Positions 32,580 to 41,322 of a DNA stretch of 64,000 nucleotides are shown piece after piece; position 1 is the first letter of the stretch; each line of letters opens with the position of its first letter. Made by a program: the position numbers and the translations under genes. The notes under the pieces are model-generated. The model did not search any database, was not told the origin of the DNA, and saw nothing but the letters and a program-made list of their open reading frames with translations. This DNA is from DASUPK01 sp963695675 (GTDB lineage: Bacteria > Actinomycetota > Thermoleophilia > Solirubrobacterales > 70-9). The stretch is taken from positions 248,001 to 312,000 of the forward strand of contig CAVOGY010000005.1 in NCBI GenBank assembly GCA_963695675.1, read 5' to 3'.

Positions 32580-33842
32580 ATGCCGATGGTGCCGACGGCG
32601 ACAACCGCCCCCAGCCTGCCGCGGTCCATCGAAGAGATCCGGGCCGAGTTCCCGATTCTGGCCCGTGAGATCCACGGCAGGCCGCTCGCCTACCTCGACA
32701 ACGGCGCCACCGCCCAGAAGCCGCTGGCGGTGATCGAGGCGCTCGATCGCTACTGGCGAGAGCAGAACGCCAACGTCCACCGCGGCGTTCATACCCTCTC
32801 CGAGGAGGCGACCTCGCTCTATGAGGAGGCCCGCCGGACGGTCGCCACGCATCTTGGTGCCGACCACCGCGAGCTGATCTTCGTCCGCAACGCCACGGAG
32901 GCCCTCAACCTCGTCGCCTACTCATGGGCACGAACCAACCTCTCGGCCGGCGACCGGATCGTGGTCACCGAGATGGAGCACCACTCGAACGTCGTGCCCT
33001 GGTACCAGGTCGCTCGGGAGACGGGCGCGCACCTCGACTGGGCGCCGATCGACGGGGAAGGCCGGCTGGACCTGGAAGCACTCGCCTCATTGCTGGAGCG
33101 CGGTCCGAAGCTCGTCTGCGTCGCCCACGTCTCGAACGTGCTGGGCACGATCAATCCGATCCCGGAGATCGCGCGCATGGCACACGAGGCCGGCGCTCTT
33201 CTGGTCGTCGACGGTGCGCAGGCTGGACCGAAGCTGGAGCTCGACGTGACCGAGCTCGGTGCGGACTTCTACGCGATCACCGCCCACAAGATGTACGGGC
33301 CGACGGGAGTTGGCGCGCTGTTCGGGCGCCGCGAGCTGCTGGAGGAGATGCCGCCCTTCATCGGCGGCGGCTCGATGATCCGCAAAGTCTCCAAGGAGCT
33401 GATCACCTGGGCCGATCTACCGGCCAAGTTCGAGGGCGGCACGCCCGCGATCGGTGAGGCGATCGGGTTCGGTGAGGCTGTGCGCTGGCTCGATCAGCTC
33501 GGCCTGCCCGCCGTCCACGCCGCCGAAGTTGAGCTCACCTCATACGCGCTCGAGCGGATCGCCGAGGTTCCGGGGGTCACCGTCTTCGGGCCGCCGGCCG
33601 GAGATGACCGTGGCGGCATCGTCTCGTTCGCGATGGACGGGGTCCACGCACACGACGTCTCCGAGATCCTCGACCGCCACGGCGTCGCCGTGCGAGCTGG
33701 CCATCACTGCGCCCAGGTCCTGATGGAGCGCCTCGGCGTGCCGGCCACCACGCGGGCGAGTTTCGCCGTCTACAACACCCGCGACGAGGTCGACCGCCTG
33801 ATCGACGGGATTCTCGACACCCGCCGTGTCTTCGAGATCTAG
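32580..33842 (+). CDS. sufS: SufS-type cysteine desulfurase
   Basis: PLP enzyme giving persulfide sulfur for Fe-S clusters. 420 residues. YLDNGATAQKP, the PLP lysine in ITAHKMYGPTGVGALFG, and the mobile-loop cysteine RAGHHCAQ define the SufS/CsdA (type II) group. The start is 4 bases after the sufC stop. Confidence 0.94.
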   Translation: MPMVPTATTAPSLPRSIEEIRAEFPILAREIHGRPLAYLDNGATAQKPLAVIEALDRYWREQNANVHRGVHTLSEEATSLYEEARRTVATHLGADHRELIFVRNATEALNLVAYSWARTNLSAGDRIVVTEMEHHSNVVPWYQVARETGAHLDWAPIDGEGRLDLEALASLLERGPKLVCVAHVSNVLGTINPIPEIARMAHEAGALLVVDGAQAGPKLELDVTELGADFYAITAHKMYGPTGVGALFGRRELLEEMPPFIGGGSMIRKVSKELITWADLPAKFEGGTPAIGEAIGFGEAVRWLDQLGLPAVHAAEVELTSYALERIAEVPGVTVFGPPAGDDRGGIVSFAMDGVHAHDVSEILDRHGVAVRAGHHCAQVLMERLGVPATTRASFAVYNTRDEVDRLIDGILDTRRVFEI

Positions 33843-33901
33843 GCGGTCGCTACGGTTATGAGAGGGCGCGGCAGAAGCGAAGCTGAGCGGCGACCCGATC
33901 C

Positions 33902-34330
33902 ATGATGGACGAGCTCTACCGGGACCAGATCCTCGAGCACTACAAGCGGCCGCACCACTTCGGTCGCCTTGCCGTCTACGACCTCGAGTTCGATGACTCC
34001 AACCCCTTCTGCGGCGACGAGCAGCACGTCTTCCTCAAGCTGGACGAGGACGGCAAGGTCACCGACGTGGCGTTCGAGGGACAGGGCTGCGCGATCTCGA
34101 CGGCGGCGACCTCGCTGCTGACCGACGAGCTGGAGGGGATGACTCGCGAGGAGATCTTGGCGCTGCCCAAGGATTTCGTCCTCGATCTGCTCGGGATCGA
34201 CATCTCGGCGACGCGGATGAAGTGCGCGATGCTCGGCCTCAAGGTGATCAAGGGAGCCAGCCTGGGCCAAGCCGCCGACTGGGAGGACGAGGGAGAGCAG
34301 GGCGACCCCACCGAGGCCGCCTCCCTCTAG
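33902..34330 (+). CDS. sufU: SufU Fe-S assembly protein (zinc-dependent sulfurtransferase)
   Basis: 142-residue IscU-fold protein. Its three cysteines are in NPFCGDEQ, GQGCAIS and MKCAMLGL, and the insertion GMTREEILALP between the second and third is typical of SufU of Gram-positive bacteria, which accepts sulfur from SufS. It starts MMDELYRDQILEHYKRP; 33905 is an equally possible start. It ends the first part of the suf locus. Confidence 0.93.
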   Translation: MMDELYRDQILEHYKRPHHFGRLAVYDLEFDDSNPFCGDEQHVFLKLDEDGKVTDVAFEGQGCAISTAATSLLTDELEGMTREEILALPKDFVLDLLGIDISATRMKCAMLGLKVIKGASLGQAADWEDEGEQGDPTEAASL

Positions 34331-34340
34331 ACGGAACGAA

Positions 34341-34709
34341 CTAGAGGCTCTTCGGCGGGGAGAGCGCGGAGCGGCAGACCACGCCGCTCGACTTGGAGCG
34401 CGCCACCTTGGCCCGGACGACCGTCGCTCCCTGCAGCTGGGAGCTGAACACCCACTTGCCGTTGCCGTTGGTCCGGTTGTCCGCGTAGTCGATCGGCCCG
34501 CGCTCCGGGGCGATCTCGAGGAGCAGCACCTTCCGGTCGGAGACGCACGCCGGGTCCTTGCTGATCACCCGCCCGTGAAAGGGCGGACCGCCGGAGACCT
34601 TGAGGGTGACAGCACTGGCCACGGACTGACCGGCGCTCGCCGGCGCGGCCGCGGCAAGGCAGGCGGCGCAAACCGAGGCGACCAGCGCGGTAGCCACTCT
34701 CACCTTCAT
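34341..34709 (-). CDS. small secreted protein of unknown function
   Basis: 122 residues with a clear signal peptide ending near AAAAPASA (residue 26). The mature part has two cysteines (DPACVSDRK and VVCRSAL) that could form a disulfide, and a beta-rich composition with WVFSSQLQG. It is on the opposite strand between sufU and the Rieske-sufBD genes and splits the suf locus. No family recognised. Confidence 0.6.
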   Translation of the reverse strand: MKVRVATALVASVCAACLAAAAPASAGQSVASAVTLKVSGGPPFHGRVISKDPACVSDRKVLLLEIAPERGPIDYADNRTNGNGKWVFSSQLQGATVVRAKVARSKSSGVVCRSALSPPKSL

Positions 34710-34844
34710 TACGACACCTCATTCGGATCCAATGCGGGGCCAGCGTAACCCGCCCGAAGAGTGAGATACCGCCCCGCAGGGGCTCATCTTGAGTCGGAGG
34801 AACTCGTGCAGCCGTTCGAATCCGGGCGCGGCCGCCGTGATCGC

Positions 34845-34850
34845 TAAAAT
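34845..34850 (+). promoter_or_regulatory. -10 box of the Rieske-sufB-sufD operon
   Basis: TAAAAT in a GC-rich context, 24 bases before the TTG start of the Rieske gene. No matching -35 is visible. It implies that the second half of the suf locus has its own promoter. Confidence 0.45.
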
Positions 34851-34873
34851 CCGACTCACGGAGTAGGAATAAC

Positions 34874-35206
34874 TTGACGGAAAGTACGAAAGAACAGATC
34901 GAGGTCTGCGCGGCAAGCGAGCTGCCGAGCGGCGAGATGAAGCTGGTCTATGGCCCCGATGGGGTCAAGATCGGCGTCTTCAACTGCGCCGGCACGCTCT
35001 ACGCGATCGAAGACCGCTGCTCGCACGACGATGGCCCCCTCGCCGAAGGCCCCTTCGACGCCGACGCCTGTACCGTGGAGTGCCCACGCCACGGGTCGCT
35101 GTTCGACCTCACGTCTGGTCGACCGAAGACCCTTCCCGCCTACCAACCGGTCCCGACCTACCCCGTCACGATCGAGGACGACACAATCAAGCTGGAGGTT
35201 CCCTAG
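34874..35206 (+). CDS. Rieske-type [2Fe-2S] ferredoxin of the suf operon
   Basis: 110 residues from TTG 34874 (GGAGTAGG site upstream). Cluster ligands are in DRCSHDDGPL (Cys, His) and VECPRHGSLFDL (Cys, His), the C-x-H...C-x-x-H Rieske pattern of the non-haem dioxygenase ferredoxin subtype. Such proteins occur in actinobacterial and archaeal suf operons. Its stop codon directly abuts the sufB ATG. Confidence 0.92.
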   Translation: MTESTKEQIEVCAASELPSGEMKLVYGPDGVKIGVFNCAGTLYAIEDRCSHDDGPLAEGPFDADACTVECPRHGSLFDLTSGRPKTLPAYQPVPTYPVTIEDDTIKLEVP

Positions 35207-36652
35207 ATGGCCACCCCCGAGACCGCCGTTGAGCGACCCGCCGAGGAGCGAGAGCTCGCCGGCATCAACGCCGACTACAAGGAGAAGTTCGGCTTCCACG
35301 ATCCGGAGTCCGGCTATGCCTACAAGGCGCCCAAGGGCCTCTCGCGCGAGGTGGTCGAGTCGATCTCCGAGTACAAGGACGAGCCTGAGTGGATGCGGGA
35401 GTTCCGGCTCAAGGCCCTCGAGCACTTCCTCCAGCGGCCCACCCCGCAGTGGGGCGGCAACCTCAACCAGATCAACTTCGACGACATCCACTACTTCGTC
35501 CGCGCCTCGGAGACGAACAGCCGCGACTGGTCCGAGGTCCCCGAGGACATCAAGAACACCTTCGACCGCCTGGGCATCCCCGAGGCCGAGCGCAAGTTCC
35601 TCTCCGGCGTCGGCGCCCAGTACGAGTCCGAGGTCGTCTACCACCAGGTGAACGAGAAGCTCGAGGAGCAGGGCGTGATCTTCACCGACATGGACACCGC
35701 CCTCCGCGAGCACGAGGACCTGGTCCGAGAGTACTGGGCGACGATCATCCCGCCGAACGACAACAAGCTCGCGGCTCTCAACTCGGCCGTCTGGTCGGGT
35801 GGCTCGTTCGTCTACGTCCCCGCCGGCGTCTCGGTCGCGATGCCGCTGCAGGCCTACTTCCGGATCAACACCGAGAACATGGGCCAGTTCGAGCGGACGC
35901 TGATCATCGCCGAGGAGGGTTCGGACGTTCACTACATCGAGGGCTGCACCGCACCGGTCTACTCGACCGACTCGCTGCACTCCGCGGTGGTCGAGATCGT
36001 CGCCAAGCCCAAGGCGCGGGTCCGCTACACGACCGTCCAGAACTGGTCGCAGAACGTCTACAACCTCGTCACCAAGCGGGCGGTCGCCCACGAGGACGCG
36101 ACGATGGAGTGGGTCGACTGCAACCTCGGCTCCAAGCTGACCATGAAGTACCCGTCGATCTACTTGCTCGGCGAGCGGGCACACGGCGAGATCCTCTCGA
36201 TCGCCTTCGCCGGCCAGGGCCAGCATCAGGACGCCGGCGGCAAGATCATCCACGTGGCGCCGAAGACGACCTCCTCGATCTTCTCCAAGTCGATCTCCAA
36301 GGACGCGGGGCGCACCAGCTACCGAGGGCTGCTCGAGGTCGCCAAGGGCGCGGTCGAGTCGAAGTCCAAGGTCGTCTGCGATGCGCTGCTGCTCGACGAG
36401 CACTCGCGCTCGGACACGTACCCGACGATCCGGATCGGCGAGGACGACGTCGACGTGGGCCACGAGGCGACCGTCTCGAAGATCGGCGACGAGCAGATCT
36501 TCTACCTCCAGTCCCACGGGCTGGACGAGGAGGAGGCCTCCAAGATGATCGTCAACGGGTTCATCGAGCCGATCACCAAGGAGCTCCCGATGGAGTACGC
36601 GGTCGAGATGAACCGCCTGATCGAGCTGCAGATGGAGGGCTCGATTGGCTGA
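35207..36652 (+). CDS. sufB: SufB Fe-S scaffold protein
   Basis: 481 residues, standard length. Landmarks: YKEKFGFHDPESGYAYKAPK, VWSGGSFVYVPAGVSV, VHYIEGCTAPVYSTDSLHSA and the C-terminal LLLDEHSRSDTYPTI and KIGDEQIFYL. SufB binds the nascent cluster in complex with SufC and SufD. It begins right after the Rieske stop and overlaps sufD by 8 bases. Confidence 0.96.
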   Translation: MATPETAVERPAEERELAGINADYKEKFGFHDPESGYAYKAPKGLSREVVESISEYKDEPEWMREFRLKALEHFLQRPTPQWGGNLNQINFDDIHYFVRASETNSRDWSEVPEDIKNTFDRLGIPEAERKFLSGVGAQYESEVVYHQVNEKLEEQGVIFTDMDTALREHEDLVREYWATIIPPNDNKLAALNSAVWSGGSFVYVPAGVSVAMPLQAYFRINTENMGQFERTLIIAEEGSDVHYIEGCTAPVYSTDSLHSAVVEIVAKPKARVRYTTVQNWSQNVYNLVTKRAVAHEDATMEWVDCNLGSKLTMKYPSIYLLGERAHGEILSIAFAGQGQHQDAGGKIIHVAPKTTSSIFSKSISKDAGRTSYRGLLEVAKGAVESKSKVVCDALLLDEHSRSDTYPTIRIGEDDVDVGHEATVSKIGDEQIFYLQSHGLDEEEASKMIVNGFIEPITKELPMEYAVEMNRLIELQMEGSIG

Positions 36653-37949
36653 GTCGGCATCCGCGGCGGCGACCGCGGAGCCGGACTGGTTGACCGAGCG
36701 GCGCCGCGACGGCGCCGCTCTTGCGAACGAGCTCGGCCTGCCGAGTCAGAAGACCAAGGGCTGGGAGTTCACCGACCTGAGCGAGCTCGTCGAGGCCGAC
36801 TTCGAAATCCCCACGGAGGCCGACGCGGCGGCACGCGAGCAGGCCGACGCGGTCCTCAACTCGCCCGAGGAGGCTCTCCGGGTGGTCCAGATCGACCACA
36901 GCATGCTCGATGGCAGCCCAGCGGAGGCGCGAGACGGCAAACCGACCGAGCCGGTCGTCACCAGCCTCGCTGCCGCGTCGGAGCTCTATCCGGATCTGGT
37001 CAGAGAGCGACTCGGGTCGCTCGTCGCTTCCGACGACCCCTTCGTCGCCCGCAACGACGCCGCCTGGCGCGGTGGCGCCTTCGTCTACGTGCCGGCCGGT
37101 CAGCGGCTCGAGACACCGGCGCAGATCGAGGCGATCCACGACGCGGACCGAGCGGCTCTGGGGTTCCGCACGCTGATCGTCGTCGAGGAGGGCGCCCAGG
37201 CGGAGGTCTGGGAGCAGTGGCTCACCACCGACCACGAGCGCGCCGGCCTGTTCAACACGGTGACCGAGCTATGGGTGGGCCCGGGCGCGACCCTCCGGTA
37301 CGTCAGCGCGCAGGGCCTCGGTGAGCACAGCTGGATCTTTGCGACCCAGCGGGCCGAGGTGGAGCGTGACGCGAACCTGGACTGGGTCGCCCTCGGCTTC
37401 GGCTCCTCGCGCGGGAAGGTGCGAATGGAGACGCGCCTCAGCGGGCGCGGCTCGAGCGCCCGGGTCACCGGCGCGTATGCGGGCAACGGCTCGCAGCACC
37501 TCGACTTCGACACGACCCAAGAACACGCCGCACCCAACACCACATCCGATCTCGCCTTCCGCGGCGTGCTGGAGGAGTCCGCAACCGCGGTCTGGCGCGG
37601 CATGATCCGGGTCGACCCCGGAGCTCAGCAGACCGACGCCTTCCAGGAGAGCCGCAACCTGCTGCTCTCCAAGTCCGCGCATGCCGACGCGATCCCCGGG
37701 CTCGAGATCGAGGCGAACGACGTGCGCTGCACCCATGCCGCAGCCGTCGCCCAGATCGACCCCGAGCAGCTCCATTACCTGCGCTCGCACGGCCTGCCGA
37801 TCGAGGAGGCGAAGCGACTGGTGATCGAGGGCTTCCTCGAGGCGCTCGTCGAGCGGCTGGACCGGGGCCCGGTGCGGGCGGCGGTCTCGGTTGCCCTGGA
37901 GCGCCGCCTCGGCGAGATCCTGGGCGAGCGCCAGGTCGCGGCCGCCTGA
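36645..37949 (+). CDS. sufD: SufD Fe-S scaffold protein
   Basis: 434 residues from TTG 36645. N-terminal helical region WLTERRRDGAALANELGLPS, then WRGGAFVYVPAGQRLETP, the beta-helix core, and C-terminal AHADAIPGLEIEANDVRCTHAA and QLHYLRSHGLPIEEAKRL, which match the SufB/SufD family. It completes the scaffold with SufB and SufC. Confidence 0.94.
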   Translation: MAESASAAATAEPDWLTERRRDGAALANELGLPSQKTKGWEFTDLSELVEADFEIPTEADAAAREQADAVLNSPEEALRVVQIDHSMLDGSPAEARDGKPTEPVVTSLAAASELYPDLVRERLGSLVASDDPFVARNDAAWRGGAFVYVPAGQRLETPAQIEAIHDADRAALGFRTLIVVEEGAQAEVWEQWLTTDHERAGLFNTVTELWVGPGATLRYVSAQGLGEHSWIFATQRAEVERDANLDWVALGFGSSRGKVRMETRLSGRGSSARVTGAYAGNGSQHLDFDTTQEHAAPNTTSDLAFRGVLEESATAVWRGMIRVDPGAQQTDAFQESRNLLLSKSAHADAIPGLEIEANDVRCTHAAAVAQIDPEQLHYLRSHGLPIEEAKRLVIEGFLEALVERLDRGPVRAAVSVALERRLGEILGERQVAAA

Positions 37950-38010
37950 TCGGCGAACGTCGGGCGGTGCCCCCGAAGCGGACGCTTCGGGAGGCTCGCG
38001 GTCCGTGCTC

Positions 38011-38036
38011 TGACGATAATGAGAATCAATCTCATC
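38011..38036 (+). promoter_or_regulatory. Fur/Zur box upstream of the Fur-family gene
   Basis: The dyad ATGAGA (38019-38024) - N5 - TCTCAT (38030-38035), within GATAATGAGAATC, closely resembles the Fur-box consensus GATAATGATAATC. A TAGCCT -10-like box follows at about 38044-38049, so a bound regulator would block transcription. Autoregulation by the adjacent Fur-family protein is likely. Confidence 0.65.
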
Positions 38037-38056
38037 CAGCTGCTAGCCTGCGGTGC

Positions 38057-38506
38057 GTGGCCGCTGCCTTCACCACCGACTGGGAGAGCTCCGCGCGTGA
38101 GCGTTTGAGCGAGGCCGGGCACAGGACCGGCGGCGCGCGCGAGGCGGTGGTGGAGTTGCTCGGCCGGCAAAGCTGCTGCCTCTCGGCGCAGGAGATCTCG
38201 GATCGGCTGCGCGAGGCGGGCAACGACGTCGGGATCGCCAGCATCTACCGGGCGCTCGAGCTCCTGCACGAGCTGGGCCTGGTTCAGCGGGTGGAATTCG
38301 GCGAGGGCGGCGCGCGCTTCGAGCCCCTCGTCCCGGGGGGCGAGCACCACCACCACGCGGTCTGCGAGAAGTGCGGCCAGGTCACCGCCTTCGAGGACGA
38401 GCGACTGGAGCGGCAACTCGAGCGGCTGGCGGGCCGCCTGCGACACTCGATGAGGGGGCACGACATCGTCATCCGGGGCGACTGCGGGCGCTGCGCCGCA
38501 GGCTGA
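38057..38506 (+). CDS. Fur-family metal regulator (Zur/Fur)
   Basis: 149 residues from GTG 38057, 7 bases after a TAGCCT box, so probably leaderless. The DNA-binding part has HRTGGAREAVVELL, LSAQEISDRL and IASIYRALELLHELGLV. The metal part has the HHHHAVCEKCG motif and a second pair GDCGRC, a structural zinc site. The next gene is a ZIP metal transporter, so zinc sensing (Zur) is more likely than iron, but the sequence alone does not decide. Confidence 0.9.
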   Translation: MAAAFTTDWESSARERLSEAGHRTGGAREAVVELLGRQSCCLSAQEISDRLREAGNDVGIASIYRALELLHELGLVQRVEFGEGGARFEPLVPGGEHHHHAVCEKCGQVTAFEDERLERQLERLAGRLRHSMRGHDIVIRGDCGRCAAG

Positions 38507-38534
38507 GCAGGTCGCCCGGCAGATGGGTTAGCCG

Positions 38535-39260
38535 GTGGATGGCCAGCTGATCGCGATACCTCTGACCGCGTTCGCGGTGCTCACCACCGTCACGGGCGGA
38601 GCCGTCGCCTTGCGCATGGCGCATTCGCTGCCCACGGTGATCGCGCTCAGCGGCGGGATCGTGGTGGCCGTGGCGCTTTTCGACGTCCTGCCTGAAGCGA
38701 TGAAGCTGCTGCCTGATGACCCCAGCACCATCGCCGGGCTGATGGGGGCGGGCTTCCTGACGTTCTTCCTGTTCGAGCGGGTGCTGGTGCTCCACCATCG
38801 CGACGAGCCCGCTGATGCCCGAGCCCATGGTCGGGTGGGAACGATGGGCGCGCTCGGCCTCTCGGCGCACAGCTTCATCGACGGCCTTGCGGTGGGACTC
38901 GCCTTCGGCGCCGACACTTCCACCGGCGTACTCGTGCTGGTGGCCGTGCTCTCACATGACTTCGCCGACGGCCTCAACACCGTCAGCTTCGTACTCAGCC
39001 AGTCACAGGACCGGCGGCAGGCAATCCGGTGGTTGGCCACGGACGCGGTCGCGCCCCTCGTTGGAGTGACGGTCGGGGCGCTGGTCAACGTCTCCGACGC
39101 GACCCTCGGGCACCTGCTCGCCTTCTACGCGGGCTTTTTCCTCTACATGGGTGCGACGGACCTCCTTCCGGAGGCCCACGAGCACGCGTCGTGGGGCCGC
39201 GTCGGCCTGACACTGCTCGGATTCGCGGCGATATTCGGAATCTCGCTGATCGGCGGCTAG
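38535..39260 (+). CDS. ZIP-family divalent metal transporter
   Basis: 241 residues with about eight membrane helices. Helix IV contains LSAHSFIDGLAVGLAFGA and helix V VLSHDFADGLNTVSF, the H-x-x-D-G and H-(D/E)-x-x-(D/E)-G metal-binding motifs of ZIP transporters. A His-containing loop (VLHHRDEPADARAHG) lies between helices III and IV. It is 28 bases behind the Fur-family gene and probably shares its Fur/Zur control. Confidence 0.9.
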   Translation: MDGQLIAIPLTAFAVLTTVTGGAVALRMAHSLPTVIALSGGIVVAVALFDVLPEAMKLLPDDPSTIAGLMGAGFLTFFLFERVLVLHHRDEPADARAHGRVGTMGALGLSAHSFIDGLAVGLAFGADTSTGVLVLVAVLSHDFADGLNTVSFVLSQSQDRRQAIRWLATDAVAPLVGVTVGALVNVSDATLGHLLAFYAGFFLYMGATDLLPEAHEHASWGRVGLTLLGFAAIFGISLIGG

Positions 39261-39345
39261 AGGCGGAAGCGCAAGCGGTCAGATGAGAACGTCCGAACGG
39301 ATCGGAATCCTCCTGCCTACGGCCACGATCCGCATGGGCTGCAAA

Positions 39346-39377
39346 TAAGATCAAGTCCCGCCCCAGTTCGCTGGGGC
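39346..39377 (+). promoter_or_regulatory. promoter with 5'-end UUCG hairpin
   Basis: A TAAGAT -10 box (39346-39351) is followed, right at the expected transcription start, by GCCCCAG-TTCG-CTGGGGC (39360-39377), a stable stem with a TTCG loop. A GGAGA ribosome binding site and the ATG at 39404 follow. The hairpin could protect the 5' end of a highly expressed small mRNA. Confidence 0.45.
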
Positions 39378-39403
39378 AGGCGCCACGAGAGGAGATTCCC
39401 GAA

Positions 39404-39607
39404 ATGCCGATCGAGTTCTACGACGTCAAGAAGCGCGAGAAGGTTCAGATCCCCGAGTCCGAGGTCACCAAGACCACCTATGAGCGCCAGGGCAAGGACG
39501 GCAAGACCCAGGTCCGCTACGCCTTCAAGGCGGTCAACGAGGGGACGAGGCTGACGAAGTTCGCCAGCAAGGAGGACTGGGACGGGCTCGACGCACCGGT
39601 GGAGTAG
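39404..39607 (+). CDS. 67-residue conserved-looking protein of unknown function
   Basis: Small charged soluble protein (MPIEFYDVKKREKVQIPE...) with alternating beta-strand-like and charged segments (KTTYERQGKDGKTQVRYAF). It has a good ribosome binding site and its own promoter with a 5' hairpin, so it is probably well expressed. No family could be named. Confidence 0.7.
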   Translation: MPIEFYDVKKREKVQIPESEVTKTTYERQGKDGKTQVRYAFKAVNEGTRLTKFASKEDWDGLDAPVE

Positions 39608-39628
39608 CGGCCTCCACGGCTCGGTCTC

Positions 39629-39781
39629 CTAGGGCCGGCGAACCTGATCGTGAGCGCGGTCCTCGCGCCGTTGCTGCCTGAACGCGCGGTAGGAGGCGCC
39701 GAGCACGATCAGCACCGGGACCAGATACGGAACCCAGAGGTACCAGTGCCCGACATGTGCAAGGAGTGGCACCGCGCTCAT
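39629..39781 (-). CDS. 50-residue membrane protein
   Basis: MSAVPLLAHVGHWYLWVPYL followed by a hydrophobic helix and a basic tail (YRAFRQQRREDRAHDQ). It is the last gene in a minus-strand group with a polytopic membrane protein and a cupredoxin, and the HVGHW element suggests metal or haem contact near the membrane surface. Start 39781 was chosen to begin at the hydrophobic domain. Confidence 0.55.
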   Translation of the reverse strand: MSAVPLLAHVGHWYLWVPYLVPVLIVLGASYRAFRQQRREDRAHDQVRRP

Positions 39782-39850
39782 CGTTGACCGAGTTTGGCAG
39801 CCTCCATGCAAGCGAATGCGTCCGGGCCCCTCAGCCGGATCGACCGGTGA

Positions 39851-41322
39851 CTAGGCGTTCGCCTGCGAGAGCAGGAACAGCCCGAAGCAGGTGAAGCCGA
39901 CCATCACCGCGAGCATGAAGTACTGCGAGCGGGAGGCGTGGCGAACGTCGTCGTAGACCCCGAGCGCCCGGTCATGGGCCAGGGTGAGCGCCGTGACGTG
40001 GCCGATCACGAGGGCGGCGACCTGCACGTACCAGACGGTGTTCGAGCTGACGATCCCGTAGTTGATCCCTCCACCGGCCGTCCCGAAGAGATCGGAGCCG
40101 TGGCCGAGCGGGTCGGAGAGGATGTAGGTGAACTGGGCCTGCTCCTGATAGAGGAAGGCGCTGAAGTAGTGCGCCACCAGGTAGGCGAGCGCGATCGGGA
40201 TCAGGGTGTGGGCGAAGGAGCGCGCCAGCTCCCTGACCGGAGGCGAGCCGCGAACCGTGTGCATCCCCTGGACGCCGAGCCAGTAGAGCGCCGAGACGCC
40301 GGCGAAGACGATCAGCAGCCAGATGCTGTTCGCGATCCGGAAGGAGTCCGGCAGGCTGAAGCCGAGGTCGCTACAGCGCTCGAAGGTCCACCTGATCGCG
40401 CCCGAGAGGACGCCCTCCTGGGCGCCGTCGAAGCTGGTCACCGCGATCGAGGCCAGCACCAGGGCGGCGGCCCCGGGCACCGCGGCCCACTGGGGTGCGC
40501 CGGTCAGGAACTTCCTGGTCCCCAGCTTGCCTTGCCGCACCTCGAACGGCCCGAGCCGGGAGAACATCCCGAAGTACGCGCTGAAGGCCTCACCTCGCCC
40601 GATCCACTCCTCCACCCCGAAGAGCGCCATGCAGGCGAAGGTGACGGCGCTGTAGATGACCGTCGCGACCGCGATGTTGTGTGGCGACGGGGAGGCGCCC
40701 CCGCCCGCGATCAGCTCGAGCCAGACGAACAGCAGCACTGCCGATCACGGCCGGCCAGCGACCGAGCGCGATCCGGATAGCTCAGCGGCACCGGGGCGGA
40801 TTGACCGGCGACCAGCCGGAACCCACCGGAGACCATGCGGCCGATCGCGCGCCACGGATTGAATGCCCGGAACACGTCGCCGAGCAGGACGCTGAGCAGG
40901 ACCAGGCCCAGCCAGAACGTGTAGAAGACGAAGACGATCGAGAAGTTCTGGGTCGGGTCCTCGATCCCGCGAAAGCCGGCATACAGGACGACCACGAAGA
41001 GCCCCACCCCGATCAGCCCGCAAAGCACCTCCACCGCCGGGTTGAGGATCACGGCCGACAGCCGTCGCGAGAGGGGCCTCCACTCCTCTTTCTGCAGGCG
41101 GGCCTGAGTCCAGGCGACCGACAGCAGCGCGAAGGAGATGACCAGGACAAACGACGCCCCCCAGGCGAAGAGCCAGGCTGGCACCGGCAGGTCCTTGCGG
41201 CCCACGAGGGCGTGCGCTGAGGCGGCGTCCGGGAAGAGGAGCACGGCGAGCAGCCCCGCCGCCACCACGGCGAGGCCAGGCGGAAAGCGACTGAACCTGA
41301 TCGCTCGGGTGGTCACCGCCAT
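39851..41322 (-). pseudogene. polytopic membrane protein ('fenitrothion hydrolase'-type), frameshifted
   Basis: About 490 residues when repaired. The N-terminal part has a signal-like segment, ALVGRKDLPVPAWLFAWGAS, and GDVFRAFNPWRAIGRM; the C-terminal part has VWLELIAGGG, VEEWIGRGEAFSAYFGMFSR and several helices. The reading frame changes at about 40760 and again at about 40740; joining the three frames gives YPDRARS, WPAVIG and VLLFVWLELI in sequence, as expected for an intact homologue. In related actinobacteria the name fenitrothion hydrolase is attached to this family, but its function is doubtful. The broken frame may be a sequencing error. Confidence 0.65.

Noticed and set aside
34806..34830. 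GTTCGAATCC, resembling a tRNA T-loop
   Set aside because: No matching acceptor stem, D-arm or anticodon arm could be laid out around it.
34856..36517. Long minus-strand frame opposite Rieske-sufB
   Set aside because: Antisense of sufB; the translation is repetitive D/L/V/R-rich and has no recognisable domain.
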